DNA of 64,000 nt from Monarcha castaneiventris obscurior (GCA_026261815.1 JAMPIT010000379.1:19084501-19148500), one strand, 5' to 3'; shown: positions 13,101-27,356, numbered from the stretch's first letter. Made by a program: numbers and translations. The notes: a model not told the origin generated them from the letters alone.

Positions 13101-16100
13101 TCAGTTAATGATTACAGTGTCTTCTTGCATTTTCAGTGTATTTTGTTATAAAGAAAAATCTAAGATCAGGACAAGAATGAATCTCAGCTTACAAACAGCC
13201 CATGGTATTTTGAAATACAGGTTTAGTAGCAAGGAGCCTTGCTGCTGAAATTGGCTCTTTTTGTGATCCAGTACCTGTCACTGGTGGGCCCAGCCATGTC
13301 ATACAGGGGTCAGACAGACCACCCAAATGTCTTACACAACACTGGGAGATTTGGGGGTTCCTTTAAAGAGGAGAAAGAAAACGAGAGAGAAAATATACAG
13401 GGCATATGCTCATGATACTACATTTAAAGAAAAATTAAGTTAAAATCTGTCAATAAATCATATTAAATTTGTGGGAGGCACCAAGATTAATACATAACAC
13501 ATACTCCTGTAACAGCAGTAAAATATGCTTCTTGTCCTGATACAAAGTGTTTTCTATTTTGTTCTACAACTGCCAGATGAAAAAAATTGTCTCAGTAAGA
13601 GTTTGGATTTAGTTAGTTAATTTTTATTTGTCTTCTTCTCTTGTCCTATTGTATTGTTTGGTTAGTCAACCAAATTTGAAACCAAAACAGATTTTTTTGG
13701 ACCCCATATTGGCTCTCAGTGGCACAGGGAGGAAAAAAGCATATGCATACTGAGTCAATGCTTTCTCATATAGAATGGAAGAATCTTAAAAATGCTTTTT
13801 CGTAATGGGAAACTGAATTATTTTCAAGCTACCACCCACAATTAACTTACAAAGTTCAACAGTGTTAAAAGAATGGCAAAACAAAGAAGCCATGTATGCT
13901 TTTCACTGCCTGCATTTTCCATAATAATTATGCAGCCCTGTGAACAAAGTTAATATCACCTCTGCTCAGAAGCTATACTCCATGGCTACGGACTGGGATT
14001 GCTCTACAATAAAACATCAGGTCCATTACTTGACATTAGAAAGCAATAATTATATCACTGCATTTGAGTTTCCTTTCCCTTCATAAAACTACCTTTCTTT
14101 AAAGGATTATCCTGACAGACAACACAGTCGCCGTTTTAAAGAGGCAATGTAATTAGCGTCCTCCCACCCCACTGCTACTTGTTTCTCTTATCTCTGGGTT
14201 GAGCTGAGAAATAAGAGCAGTGCAAATGTTTGTTCCAAGAAAGCACAATGGCAGCAGAGGCGAAACTGCTGCCCTAATTTAGTGGGTCAGGAGGGTCCCT
14301 GGGGATGCAGGAACCCCAGACACGTAGCCCTGTTGCTAGGGAACTGTATCGATCCTTTCCAGCATCTTCACTGACACCCTCTCTGCTCCACTGTGATTGA
14401 ACACCATCCTTTACAGGAGTGGAAGAGTTAGAAGCTTTGGCTTGGCTTTAATATTTATGAAGTAAACGTTTTAACCATTGAAGCTTTAAATGTCTAATGC
14501 TGTTTTCTTTTTCCAGAGCAGCAGCTTCCTTTGGGAATATTTCCATCACTCTAGTACAGCAAATTACTTGATGTTGGAAGCAGAGAGCTTATTTTCTCTG
14601 AACTAAATGCAATCATAGGAGATTTAAGATGCTCACAAAAATAATTAAAGTATATTTTTCCTCACTCATTTTAATTATCTTATTATTTCAAGATAATTTA
14701 CGCCTAAAATGCATCATGCTACAGGCTTAACTGAAAATCATCAAAATCAGATTGAAAAGTAGATCAGGATATTCTGAATATTTTTATATAGGTTAAAAAA
14801 TATAAAGCATAAATATAAAAATGTGGTGCATGCATACAGAGAATGCTGTTACACAGAAAGTGTTAACTTAGCCCAGTGGGGTGCTGTGGGAAATGCCCAG
14901 TCCCTCACCAAGAGGAATGAGGAGAGCAGGTTATAAATCCTGAGCTGGCTAATTTGGATGTTCATCTCTGTGCATATGCAGTGGGAGTCTTTTAACATCC
15001 AGCTCTTCAGGAGGGTTCTACAGTGGGTCCCCTCAGGTGGTGCTGCAGCCCCCACCACACTGGTAAGGACCTGCCCTAGAGGACTTGTGGCCCATGAGCA
15101 GCCTGGAGGCAGCATCCTGGGCATGGCAGCTGTCTCAGGGGGAAGCTGGGCCTGCAGACACCTCAGCTGTGCAGGCAGAGAGCAAACATGCTGTGTCAAA
15201 TGATATAATTGAACGAGATGGAGCACCTGAGTCCTGTCCCAACAGATTCCCAGGGAATATGTATTTATAGCAAGGTGATGCCATGAAGCCTCACAGATTG
15301 GAAGAGTTATCAGATGGTATGAAAGCTTTCCAAACCACCTCTCGGACAATGGTGGGAAGAAGCTGAAGAGATGATAGTTTTCCAGATTAAATATAGAAAA
15401 TTCTCTATCTGAATTTTAAAAGTCAACATTAGAAATAAACAAAACCCAATACCTAAATAAACTCCTGTTGATTTTGCATCTATATAAAAATCAATAATTT
15501 AAAACATATGTGAGATGATTAAGCTCTTGGTATCCTTCCTATAAATACTCAGCTGGCAGAAGATGTCTAGCAGTAGCCTTAGAAATTGAAATAATTGCTG
15601 TAATCAGACACCAGATGCCTGATACGGAGCTGCATAACAGATACCACAGTTACCCGAGGGAAGAAGATGTAGCATAAGGACAAGGTATTTATGTGAGCAG
15701 GAACAAATTTATCAGAAGAGCTATGGGGACAGCAGCTCCCTCCCTATCAGCATCACCCTGTGGGGCACATACTCTAGTCTCATTATAGGAAATGCTGCTT
15801 TCTGCTGTTTCGTTGTTCTCCTAATTATTGGGAAGACCGCACTTGGCCCTGCATCCAATCCTTTCTATTAGGAAGCCCATACCAACAACATCCCCTACTG
15901 AAATCCCTGGACACTAATGCAGAAAGTTAGGTTTGTAAAAGCTGCAGTGGTTCCCTGCAAGGCAGCCAGCAGCTCTCACTGTTTTCACACATGCAGAAGT
16001 TCCTTGACGTTGACATCATGTGGGTGTGCACAATAGGACCTGATTCATAAACACAAATCTGTACCTTTAGCCTAAATCATGTTGTGTATCCTATGGTTAA

Positions 16101-19100
16101 CTAGATTCCTTTGATTAAATACAAAGTTAATAAACAAAAGACTCAATTTTGTTTAAAAAATAAAAATATTCAAACCTTTGCTCTGTAAAAGGTGTCAGCA
16201 GGTTCTAGAGGACCTGCCTTCAGTCTTTCTACAGCTTTTCTTCTTAATATAAAATAAATTCTCATTCTTCCCCATTTCAAAGCTAATCTTCTCCCACTCA
16301 CTCTAATATTCAGTGTTAGTATGTAACAGACCATGAATTAGGAAATGGCTGTTAAGACAGCACTGAAGTTCTTTTTTCTTATGCCCTTATAAGTAACAAT
16401 GTTTTATCATTTTCTATAGCATGTGATATAATGGTCTTCTAACTAAGGCGCTGCTGGCACTCAAACTAGCACTCTTTCCTAATACAGCATTGACATGATA
16501 ATAGCATAATACTTCAGGCCATTAAGTCTATTGAAAGTAAATCATTGCCATCAGACGCGATAAAACCTAGTTGGATGCATTAACAATCTTACATTCTGTC
16601 TTGATAACGCTACTAAAATACTGATTGCCTCTGCTTAGCCTTGCATTAACAGTTTTTTATCTGTTTCTTCTTGAAATGTGCTGGTCAAATGTCCTGCCTG
16701 AATCACTGCTCAGAAAACATTTAGGGAAAAGGGCAGCAGCGCAATACTTTGGATCCTAACCTGAAGTCTGGCAAACTCAAGGGGGACCCTGCTATTAGCT
16801 GCAATGTCTTCAGCTCTCTATGGGCTACCTCTTGTAATTAATAACAGTTATATGAAAAATTCTGCTTCCCCTGAAACCTGCTGACTTATGCATAGTTGTT
16901 ATACGTGTGTTGTAGTGCATGTGTATACATGTGTGCGTGTATTATACACACTCATCTACGTACATTATTTATTATCCCATTAATAAACTGAATTCCCATC
17001 AATCCCCCCTGGCAGCTAAAAGGTGTTTACACACTGTTGTTTTTGTTTCGATTTCTTTAGTGACTTGTTATAAATGACAAATGATTGATGACAAATGTTA
17101 TAAAAAAGGTTGTGAGAAGTATCTGAGAAACATGTACAAGTTTTAAAGACTTCCAGTAGTATGTGTCTCTTTCATTGCTGATATTTTTTGCATTGTGCTT
17201 TTCTGTTTTTAACATGGGGTGAGTATAGGTGAGGAAAGTGATCCATTTTCCAAAGTAGTTGTAAGTTCTTTAGCATTTTTTAGTATCTATTTTCACAGCA
17301 GGATGTGCCTTTTATCTGACACTTATCTAAGCAGTATGGTTTCCTACTTAGATCCATCATCAAATATAACTTTGGAATGTACTAGATTTTTCTCTAAGGC
17401 AGTGGAGCAAGAAATGGTAGACTTGTCTCTGATGTATAATCTAGGCACCACTGCATATACAAGAGACGTAACACAGGTGAGATCACTTTCAGTAGCTGTG
17501 AACCCTGTTTCCACACACAATCAAATAAGCAAATAGTATATTCTGTGGACATTTAGACACCAGTAGATTTGGCAAGACACACAGCTGCTTGTGCAGGTAG
17601 ATAAATCCATTGTAGCAAACAAGTCTAGGTCAAATGTAGATCTGGCTCCTACAAAAACTTCAGTCACACATACCTGCCACCCTGGCAGGGTCATGCACTG
17701 TAAGTGTGTATTTATTAAAAAAAGGGCAGTTTCCCACCTCCACTACTGTGTCAGACTTTGTAGCTGTTCCTGCAAGTGAATAGATTGATTCCTGATCAAA
17801 GCAATTTGCTAAGCTGCTCTCCACATCCCTGTCTACTACTTTATTCTTACTCCAAACTGCACAGTTTCACTGGGATGTTGGTGTCAAATGTGCTTGGAGT
17901 GATGATGCTCACTGCTTAGCATTCAGCTCTGAAGCCTCTCAGAGAGGAAGCGTGAACATATCTGGCTGCCTGTCAAAAATGCTGGCCTGGATGAATTGCA
18001 ACTGCCTGGAACCGTATGGTAAATAAGACCTGAAGCTTCTACCAAGGGTTTACAGGCTCTGGGCAAACATGTTCACTCACGGTTGTTACATTTGACAGCT
18101 TGTAGCCCTCAAGTGATCCCTGTGATTTTTTAACTAAGCTTCATCTGATTTCCTCTCCAAGAGTTTAAATTTTATGTTAAATTTTTCTCAGGAAGATGGG
18201 GTTTCTTTTTCCTGATGCATGTAATGGGAGAAGGGGGTGACAGCAATACAGCCTCTCATATGAGGTTTCCCTTAGGCAGGTAACTAATGTTTATTTGCTC
18301 CCTTTTCCCCCCAAATTCTGCAATGTATTTGCAAGACAAAGGAACAGAGGCAATACAGCCCCTGCAGCTTCTTGCAGCTGTAATGCCAGGTAGAAGCTCA
18401 AGTCAAGCAGTGTGGGGGTAGAAGGAACAGGACACACAAGACATCCTCTGCTTGGAGCCCTCAGGTGTGAGGTGTTGTTTATGCTTTAAATCTCTACTCT
18501 TCTTTTATCCCATTTTACTCATTTTCAGAGACATCTGATTTTAAGTGTTTGGAGCTGCCTTCCCTTGGATGTCATCAACATAATTACTGATTTTGTCATT
18601 GGCTCACTGGATAGGTTCAACATATTCTTGTTAGTTCTTTTGTATATGGAATGAGTTGTGTGTTGCACATCACTAACAAACTTCAGGAGTGAGGAATTTA
18701 GTATACAATAGAAAAGAGAGAACAATTTAAAGGTATTTCTTTATTGAACTCATAACTAAGTGCACAGGGAGATTAACAGTATGAGGATAGAAAAGGCTGA
18801 AGATTAGCATCTTCTAAGAATGCCCTGTGTGTGCACACAATCACTGGTAAAAGCTTTTGCAAGCCATTTAGGATGACATTGCCTTCCATTTTCTGACAAA
18901 ATGGAAGCATTACACACAACTTAATAAGAGAAAAAGGGGGAAAACTAATTGACATAGAAAGGTCAAAGCAATGTAAATGTGATGTTTTCATGATGGGAAA
19001 TAACTTCATGGTTGAAAAAAAAATAAGGCAGGTTATTGGAGATATTAATATTAAAAAACATGCTGTTAACATTAACATCTGATTTGCCTAATATAGTTCA

Positions 19101-20854
19101 TTACTGTTCAGCATTTCATCTAAATAATTTTCTTATTAATGCTTAACCAATACCAAATAACTCCCTAGTACTTGCCTTAGACATCTCTATGAATATTAGT
19201 AAATTTATTATACTTGGTCCTGTTGTAATGAAGTGCCAGTGGATTTATAATGATCAGACACTTAGAATAAGCAGTGAGCAGTGACAAGACTCTTCTTTCT
19301 GTTTGTGTGAGCACAGTAAAATACTTGAGATTCACTAGAGCCATCCCCCAAAAAATATCCTTTTTCTAATTGTAAAGTTGTGAACATCTGCAAAGCCACA
19401 AACTTGAATTCCTCTTACTACTCCTGAGGATTGTGCAGGGCTGATTAGGTGCACCAACTATTCAGACAGCATTTAGTTGAGGAGAAGGCAGTCTGTTGTC
19501 CATTTAACATGCTGGACTGCATCCTTCAGCAGGAACTTCAGGAACTGCCTTCCTCACTTTGATTTCGAAATATTAGCCAATGGGAAAAAAAAAGCTTAAG
19601 GCTTCTAAAATTTTGGACTTTAAGAAATAAAGAAATCAGTGTCTCACGAAGGGTAGAGGTGTGTTACAGCAAAATCTTTATAATATTTAGGTACTGTTGG
19701 CAGTCCTTAGAATACATTATTCTTCACAGAACTTCATGGAGAAAGGTCACTGGAGATTGATTCAACCACTATGATCAGAATGTTTGCATTTTAATTAACA
19801 CATGAGGAAATATGCATTCCTAAGTTTGTAAGAAAACTGTACTAGAGCACCTTTCTCTGAGCACAGATCATATTCGTTAGCTGTATCTTTAGAAAACTGT
19901 ATATTATCTATTCTGAAAAGAAAGGCAGATGGGAATGTGGATTTTTGTTCTAACTTTGGTGTTCGTTTGACTGCACTGCATTTCAAGTAAAATATTATTT
20001 TGATTTAATATTCAATATTTTATGGCAGAAAATCTCAATATCACAATCAGTAGCTGAAACCGCTTCTATAATGCGACACATGATATGTCACAGGTGTGAA
20101 TCTGTGTGCTCAGGACTCACCCTGGGCCATTTAAAATGCTGGTCACAGAGAATACTGATGTACAGTAGATAGTAGCCATGGAAACCAGTCAGAGCTTACC
20201 TTAATAATATTTCTTTTTAAGAAAACTAGATTTCAAAGCATGATTTTTCTCTTTCTTTGGGGACGCAGTGCATTATAGCATCTAACAAATTATCCATTAG
20301 AGGTTTTTCAAAGCAATTCCATCTTAAAATCCCTTGCAGATGTTGCACTGTGCTCATTTCTGCACACTGAAGATGAGGTGTGTTATTAAGGCATGATAAA
20401 CACGGCAAAACCTCCCTGGGGAATGCAACAAGTGAGAAGCAGAATCAGAGCACACCCCTGGCTGCACTGAGAGAGGAGGCAGGTCCACTGCTGAAAACTT
20501 CTTATTTACAGCCACTCCTGGAGGGACCAAACGACTGGGGAGGATGTGCTGAGCAGCAGGGAAGGCAGGCAGCCAGGCACCTAGAGAATACATGCAGGGC
20601 AGGAGAGAAGGGGTGGAGTCCTGGCTCTTGTGAACACTAGGTGCGTGGTCGATTTAATGCTTGAAGCCTGAGAATAGGGCAGATGGAAGCTCCTGGTAAA
20701 TACAGGCTTTGCTGTGAAATTTGCAGTGTGGAAAGTGAAGTTTTCTGGGAGGAAATAGTAATTTAGAAGATACTCTTCATAGGAAGCAAAAATACCTCAA
20801 AAATCTTTTTGACAGAACGTTGAAATCAGGTACTGAAAAATGAAAATAAGATTC
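10111..20854. other. Unique noncoding DNA, no gene recognised
   Basis: Long stretch without a recognised gene or dispersed repeat. Open frames of 121 codons (plus, 12104-12469), 166 codons (minus, 14849-15349) and 105 codons (plus, 17219-17536) show no recognisable domains. No convincing exon boundaries were seen around them, and the 166-codon frame sits in a GC-richer pocket that is also open on the other strand. A TG/CA-rich low-complexity patch lies at about 16900-16965. A block at 16480-16640 has the look of conserved noncoding sequence but cannot be tested here. Confidence 0.6.
10817..10861. repeat. 15-bp minisatellite, three perfect copies
   Basis: GGATTAGTACCTTCA is repeated three times without a mismatch, starting at 10817, 10832 and 10847. 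A unit length divisible by three keeps flanking short frames open on both strands, giving a five-residue repeat in each, but nothing else suggests coding. Perfect identity implies a recent expansion, so length polymorphism is likely. Confidence 0.95.
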
Positions 20855-20993
20855 ACAACATATTCTGAGTTGGAAGGGACCCACAAGGACCATCAAGTCC
20901 AATGTTAAGTAAATGGCCTGCAGGGGAATGAACACCCAAACCTTGAGTGCTGTTAGCACCATGCTCTAACCAACTGAGCTCATCTCATCTCCC
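20855..20993 (-). mobile_element. tRNA-Ile-derived SINE with CR1-like tail (TguSINE1-like)
   Basis: On the minus strand the element begins with a tRNA-like head. An A-box (AGCTCAGTTGG, reverse complement at 20970-20980) is followed by sequence like tRNA-Ile(AAU) through the anticodon arm, then a degenerate B-box (GTTCATTCC at 20925-20933). The 3' part is a CR1-like tail ('ggaccatcaag', 'ttggaagggacc', at 20860-20905 on the plus strand). This architecture is known from the songbird element TguSINE1, thought to be mobilised by CR1 machinery. The altered B-box and lost tRNA folding show it is not a functional tRNA gene. Family name is from memory; head and tail are seen directly. Confidence 0.82.
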
Positions 20994-23900
20994 TAGGGGG
21001 AGGAAAGCTGGCTGGTTGGTAGTGATCCCTGGGCAGGTGTGCTGTTCGACTGGAGCTCTCTGACAACAAAGATGTGGCAGTCCCCTCAGCTGCAAAAATG
21101 AGGAGGCAGACCTGACTGAAGACATGCTTGCAGCTAAATATAAGATCTATGACTGTGAAAAGCACAGGGAGGGGAAGAAGATGTGAGACAAACCTCCTTC
21201 AGCAGGGAGGCTATTCCTGCCTCCACCCCAGCCTGTGAGGCAGCAGACTACCACTTGGGCTACTCAGGTGAGAAGCTCTGAAACAGATCCACAGGTAGAA
21301 GGAAAAGGAATGGAATGGTTATCAAATGAAGAAAGGGGAAAAATAAATGATGAACAAAAGCAGAGCTTAGGATATTTTCCACTGCTTTGAAAGGATAAGA
21401 CACCTGTGAAAGCAGGAAGACATATATAGACATGAGACTGATTTTTTCCACTCCTTGAAATTTCTGTGTATTCAAGTTTGTCCATGCATGTTCCATTTGA
21501 AACAGTTTTCCAGTCCCAAAAATTATGCTTTGGTAAGAGCATATGACCTCTGCAGCAGACCCTACTGGACTTCTGTAGGCAAGTCAACAAAAAATAATAT
21601 CAAACTGAGACCTGAATTCACCCTTGTCACATTTTTCATTACTTCCTATTCCAGAAAAAAAACCCCAAAACCCAGCCCTTACGAATGCTAGATACCTGCC
21701 ACATTAAAGTAGGAAAGTAAAACCACTAGAAAAAAATATTGCTTCTTTGTGGTGCACAGGACATTCACAGTATTAATTTCAATTCACCACAAATTTAGCA
21801 GGGTGCCAAGCAACATCCTTCAAAGTTTGAGTGAATCTGTAGCTGAAACTGGATCAAGGTCCAAGTTTCATAGTATGGTAAAAAATAAATAACTTCAAAG
21901 AGCTGACAGATTACTATGCAGTCTTCCCCAAAACCCAAATATAAAGCTGATTTACTACAAGATTATTTCATGTCAAATTAAGAAACATTTTTTTTTCTAG
22001 TTTGGTTGGCAATTTTACAACACTTAGATGACAAGCTAACTGTCTGATCTCAAATTAAATCAGCAGACTTGTGACATTATAACTGTTCTCTTAAAAAGTA
22101 GAGTGCATGGAGAGGAAAGGATAAAAACAGCAATGATTTTAATGAGATTTCCATCTAGACTCAGAAATTATTCCCTTGTAAGATACTAGTTTTCCTCTTC
22201 CTGAATAAAATGAAACTACAATAGATGTCATCAGGATACCCAAGACAGGCCTGTGGAAAAACAAAAGCTTGATAGCATTCATATTCCTCAAAGAAATAAC
22301 TTACCTTTGAAAATATGACTCACAATTACCAAAAGCTCAGATGACTAACTTACAGTTCCAAGAACATGTCCTCTGCTGTTAAATATCAATCACAAAGTGC
22401 AGCATAGCCATTAATATTTAAGACCTTCGCCACCAGAAAATAGAGCGCCACTTGAATACTCTTGCTTAAAAATTATTGTCACATTTCAAAATGATAGTTG
22501 AGATGTTTTCCAAAGTTTTGTTTCATGGAGTTGTTTTGATCATCTTCTGAAGTACATGAAATTATGCTAAAACAGAAGCTTTCTGATTATATGAAAAAAA
22601 GGGAATCTACATTTATGAAACAGCTTTTTTTGCCCCCTCATTGTCAATGTGCTGAAATCAAATTCATGAGGCTCTTGAATCCAGTGCAGGAGGAAACATC
22701 TCAAAGGGTCACTGTCATCACTCTTCCCATGTGCCTGATTTCACCTGTCCCCATGAAAAAGTATTACCTCTATTGCTCATTGAAATTGTCTTAAGAGATG
22801 GTCCCAACTTCTGCCTTTTCCTGTGTTCTTCCTTACTCAACATGAGTTTCCTCCTGTTGCATGCATGCTGCAATTGAAAATAAAATGTAGGTTAACTGCA
22901 AAAATTGTACTGTTTTAATTTTTTGCTGTTAATGTGGTGAAGCTTTCACAAAGGTGCCTCCTCTCCTTCTGCTTCTCTCTTCCGATAAACTTACTTAATG
23001 CAGGAAGCTTTTAATTAATTTCTGTGGTAAATGTTAATGATATTTATTGAGAAATTATAGAAGGAGAGCAATTATTCACAAACTGTGTAATTTAAGTATT
23101 ATCATCTTAATGATTTACAGGGACTCTCAGAATGAAGATTTATAATGAAGATACCATCCCTTCTCTCTGTTCCCCTTCTTCCCATTCAAGGAACTAAGAA
23201 CAAGAAATCTGGTAGGAAATTCAAAAGTTTCAGAGGAGTAAACAGATCCAAAGAGCCTATGGCTTGGTAAAAGTAGAATAGCAAACACTTAAAAGGTCAC
23301 AGTTCAGCAGTATTATGTTGCACTTTAAAAGGAATGATCTGTATTCATTTCAAATCCTCAAGCAAAATTCAACACGGATCTTTTTTCAATATAGAAGTGT
23401 GATATTTTTCTTAAAAATGAAATTTAGGCTGCATTTTAGGTCTATATTTGAAAATTTGAAAAAAAGTGCACATGCCTTTTTTAACATGAAGCAGACTCTC
23501 ATTTCAGAAGATTGGGAAAAGCTGTTAAAGCTTGATAAGTGAAATGGCTAAGTAAGGAAGAAGGCTTACCCAGAAGAAAACCATATGCTCCAATGACTAT
23601 AAATCTCATTAAAGAGGTTAATACAACTGTCTTCTTTTGATCTAGTTTAGCACAGAGATAGGAGTAACCAAATACTGAAGAAAAGGAAGGGCCTATTTTT
23701 CTCTTCTAGGAAGGACTATGTGAATCCTGGGAGCTCCAGTGATGTTACAAGCACATTAAAACAAATTAAAATACCACCGGCACATAACATAAACCCAGAC
23801 TGAATAATATATTAACAAAGCAAACTAACTTGTTGGCATTTTCTGTTAGGTGCAAATAAATAATGTATGAAAATGCCAATTATTCCTTTTCACAGAATTT

Positions 23901-26900
23901 ACAGAAAAATGTACTTTTTCATTTAACTTGGACCAACTTTTGTACAAATTTTTGCTTCTTTCAACTCCTGGAATTTGTTGCAGAACTTTTCAAGACATTG
24001 CATTTTAGCCTTCCCTCCACCCCCCGGTTCAACTTTCTGCTTTTTATTAGCTGGAATTGCGTGGCTTATTACATATTAAATCAATCAGTCAATCAATCAA
24101 TCTCCTCGGAATTCCCATCCTTTCACCAAGAACTTTTTTGCACCTGCTCCTGCAGTCTAGTCTATGTAATTTCAGCAAATGTCAGTGCCAAACAAACACC
24201 CTACTAACATGCTCATGGCAGGCAACATGTACATTAATATTAATTAGCCAATACCATTCAGTTTCTTTGTCAGATGAGCTGTGTTGCTTCTTCTCTTTTT
24301 TCTCGTATCTGGATCAGTAGTTGCAATCCCATCATACTGTGTCTGGTGCTTTCTGCAGAACATCATCAAGACACCAGGTATAATGACGAGGCACCATCCA
24401 TCTTTCTTTGGCAGAGAGAGGGATTTGGTTTTATGCTTGCTATGCTCTAACGTTTTGGCCTATGAAGTCAGCCAGTCTGTGCTGCAGATTTTATAGTGTT
24501 CTGAGTACAAGGAACCAGAAATTTCAGACCTTCTTAAGCAAGAAGGAAAGCTCCCTATGATGATGTAAACATGTCTGCTGTGTTGTGCTAGTCACAGCTG
24601 CACACCATTACATTTTGCAGAATGGTTTATTTGACTCACTTTCATTTCTGCAATCCAATTGGAGATAAGTAAGTTTTACTCCCGGCTAGAGGATACTGCT
24701 CAAATAGCAGACAAAAGGTTCATGTATGCTTCTCACATTAACACATTTTGTGTGAAGAATTCATGTGCACAGATAAATTTGGGATGAGAAGAAGGAACAG
24801 TTTATATGCTGGATGTCAGTGGCAGAAACAGGCATATTCAGTCTGTGTGAGGAACCTTTTCTAGAATAAACAAAAGAATAATTCAGACCTTCACTGAGCA
24901 TGTTATCTATGAACCTGAAAAACTAGATTTGAATCTTTCTAAACATTTTGTTTCTCACTTACCCCACAGCCAGCAACCCCTGGGAAACTGAATTACCTGA
25001 GAAACTATATGTGAAGAAAAAGGGAAGCAAAACAAAGCCGGAACTAGTCCCCCAAGAGTCTGCTCCCAAGTCGTGTTAGATTAAGAAAGTCATCCTTTTC
25101 CCACTCACATGTGCTTGAGTCTAGAGAATTCCATGTTGAAAAGTCCAGTTTGGATGTGCACTTGACCTGTCATCAAGGTTATCAGCATCATCAAAGCTAT
25201 AAATCACATCATTCTTTGGTACAAAATCTGTACTCTTCTACTTATTGCAGATGTTACTCTTGTGACATCATTGCCCATCTGCCCTGGATGCAGATGTCAT
25301 CAGCTTTGGGCTACCACTTATCCCAACCAATTCCAGTCATAAAACTACTGCATATAGGACTCAGACTTTTCAGGCATAGAATAAATTACAAGTAAATATA
25401 TTTTGCACAATTCTGTTTCTTAGAGAATTCTGTATTTGCTGCCACTCTTGATTTATAGGATACAAACTTAAACTTGCCTGTGTTTCATCTAAATACTAGG
25501 GTCTATGATGCTTTGAAATATCATTATGACTCACGTATTTCAAATTATGTCTCTCACAATACTTATATATATTTTTAATACAGTGGTAATAATAATTTAT
25601 TCCTCATGTAAAGGTAAACAAATTATAATTGAAAAAAAAAAATCAAGCAAGAAAAAAAGTCTGTCCTAATTTATGACCATAAGAGTAGTCATTTATTTTT
25701 TAGATTCTAGTGATTTCTCAGCCCACGTTCTGGGCTTGACGCTTGCAATCCTTGTGCAGAAACCTATCTGGGCTTTAGGCAGCCATAGAAATGAGTACAT
25801 TTATTGTCCATGTGGTTTGGTTCAATTCTTCCACCCTAGCTTAAGTTTCTTCTTACGAAGCTCTGACATGAAATAGTGGCATTTTTGCATTTCTCAGTTC
25901 TCCTGAACAACAATAGGTACAAAAGACTTGTTACGCAAAGATTCCTTTGCCTTTTGAACTATCTTCTCCTGCCTCCAGATGTAGTAGAACTGTCTATTTA
26001 GAGCCACGAAGACACATACTGACCTCTGTCCTATTTTGGAGACAAAAGTATGTATTTCTTCCTATAACTCCAGGCCATAAACTCTCTCTGCCACTCAGGT
26101 GAAGATGAACAGCCCCCTGGGACTGCTTTCTCAATAAATGTGCAAGCAAGCCATCTATCTCCTCTCCTAAACAACTGTTGCATTTCATCCCACATGGGTA
26201 GGGATGGCAACAGAAAGGCCCCAGAAGCTTTAACGAGAGAATTGCACTGCATATACAGGAAAGCAGGGCCTGATGCCCTCTGCATTGCTAAACACACACA
26301 CTGTCCCCCTTGTATTTCCTTGAAGACAATGTCTTGCAATTAATGTTGTACTGGGCTGCCTGGGTCATGTTGTCAATGCCAGGGCTATTACTTCAGTCTC
26401 TGTGGACTCAAGCAAGTGACATCCCATTATTATGCTTGATTCACATTTTCAGACATTTCTTTGAAAAATGAAGAGTGGAGATGTGCCTCATTTAATGAAA
26501 ACAGGGATTACTTCTTTAATCATTCATGATGAGTTTATATGTTTTGGAGGGAATACACTACTAAAGCCTAATATTGTTATAAATATTCATTACCTAGACA
26601 TACAAGGTCTTCAATATTCTTTTGCTTACCCATTTGCAAGAATTTGTAATCAAGTGCCTCTGGAATCTTCCTTCTCATAAGTGTGTAATCTGGACGTTTT
26701 CCAGGTACATCAAAACTGAGTGTGTAAAGTCCATTGCAGATATCTTATTTTGGAACATGTGGGAATCCAGAGCGCAGAGAATATTCCTCTGCCTGTTTTG
26801 AAGGATTCAACCCCCCTGCACAATGCTGGTTTTGACCTTTATCCATAGAGAAAACTGCCTACACTCTGGGAAGAGTTAAAATCTACACCAATGTGAACTA

Positions 26901-26923
26901 GATAGTAGAATGTCATGTAAGAA
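20994..26923. other. Unique noncoding DNA, no gene recognised
   Basis: AT-rich sequence with no recognised gene. The longest frames are about 114 codons (plus, 23863-24207) and 108 codons (minus, 21264-21590), without domain-like features. A short interrupted CAAT microsatellite lies at 24080-24102. No dispersed repeat was recognised in this interval. Confidence 0.6.
24080..24102. repeat. Short (CAAT)n microsatellite
   Basis: About five tetranucleotide CAAT/TCAA units with one G interruption near 24088. Too short to affect annotation beyond explaining the local reading frames. Confidence 0.85.
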
Positions 26924-27356
26924 TGTCACAGGGTGAAGAATTTAGAGGTTTTAGGTTTGTTTATGTAGTAAATTGATAAATAGTGAGGTTTCCAAAATGG
27001 TGGGTGTTGACATTATTTTAGACATTGTGCTCCTTCTTCAAAACCTCCATTTTCTGCAGTAGAAGTAGCTTAGCATGATTGGGTAGAATTTGCCACAGTT
27101 CCTGTCTGCGTTATAAGGTGATTTACTGGACATTGGTGGAAAATTAAAAATATCTGTTGTTTCAAACTTCTATTGGGTAGAATGCCTTTAAAAGGGCTGC
27201 AAAATCTTGATAACCAGGTCACTTGCAGCCTTTCTCTACTCTCCCATCGTTCCTTGTAACCTTGTTACAGGTAAGAACTTAATAAACAACTGTCTAAGAG
27301 CAAAGAAGGCTGAAGGTCCAGGTCATCTCTTAAAACTCCTGGCAAGGACTCTAACA
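26924..27356 (+). mobile_element. Putative endogenous retrovirus LTR (433 bp)
   Basis: The unit begins TGTCACAG and ends CTCTAACA, giving the TG...CA ends of an LTR with short inverted TGT/ACA termini. Inside, in the right order, are a TATA-like TTTAAAAG at 27187-27194 and a polyadenylation signal AATAAA at 27281-27286, then a U5-like tail. The length fits a retroviral LTR. No matching target-site duplication is visible (left flank GTAAGAA, right flank AATCTCC), and no primer-binding site follows directly. It may be a decayed solo LTR or a rearranged copy. I think related LTRs occur in passerine genomes but cannot name the family. Confidence 0.6.

Noticed and set aside
14849..15349. 166-codon minus-strand open frame, the longest in the window
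   Set aside because: No recognisable family, antisense frames are open too, and there is no exon-boundary or transcript signal to support it.
16900..16965. Possible Z-DNA-forming TG/CA microsatellite
   Set aside because: The alternation is too interrupted to call a clean repeat; treated as low complexity only.
20940..20993. Possible functional tRNA-Ile gene
   Set aside because: The B-box and anticodon arm are degenerate, there is no intact cloverleaf or terminator, and the sequence continues into a CR1-like SINE tail.
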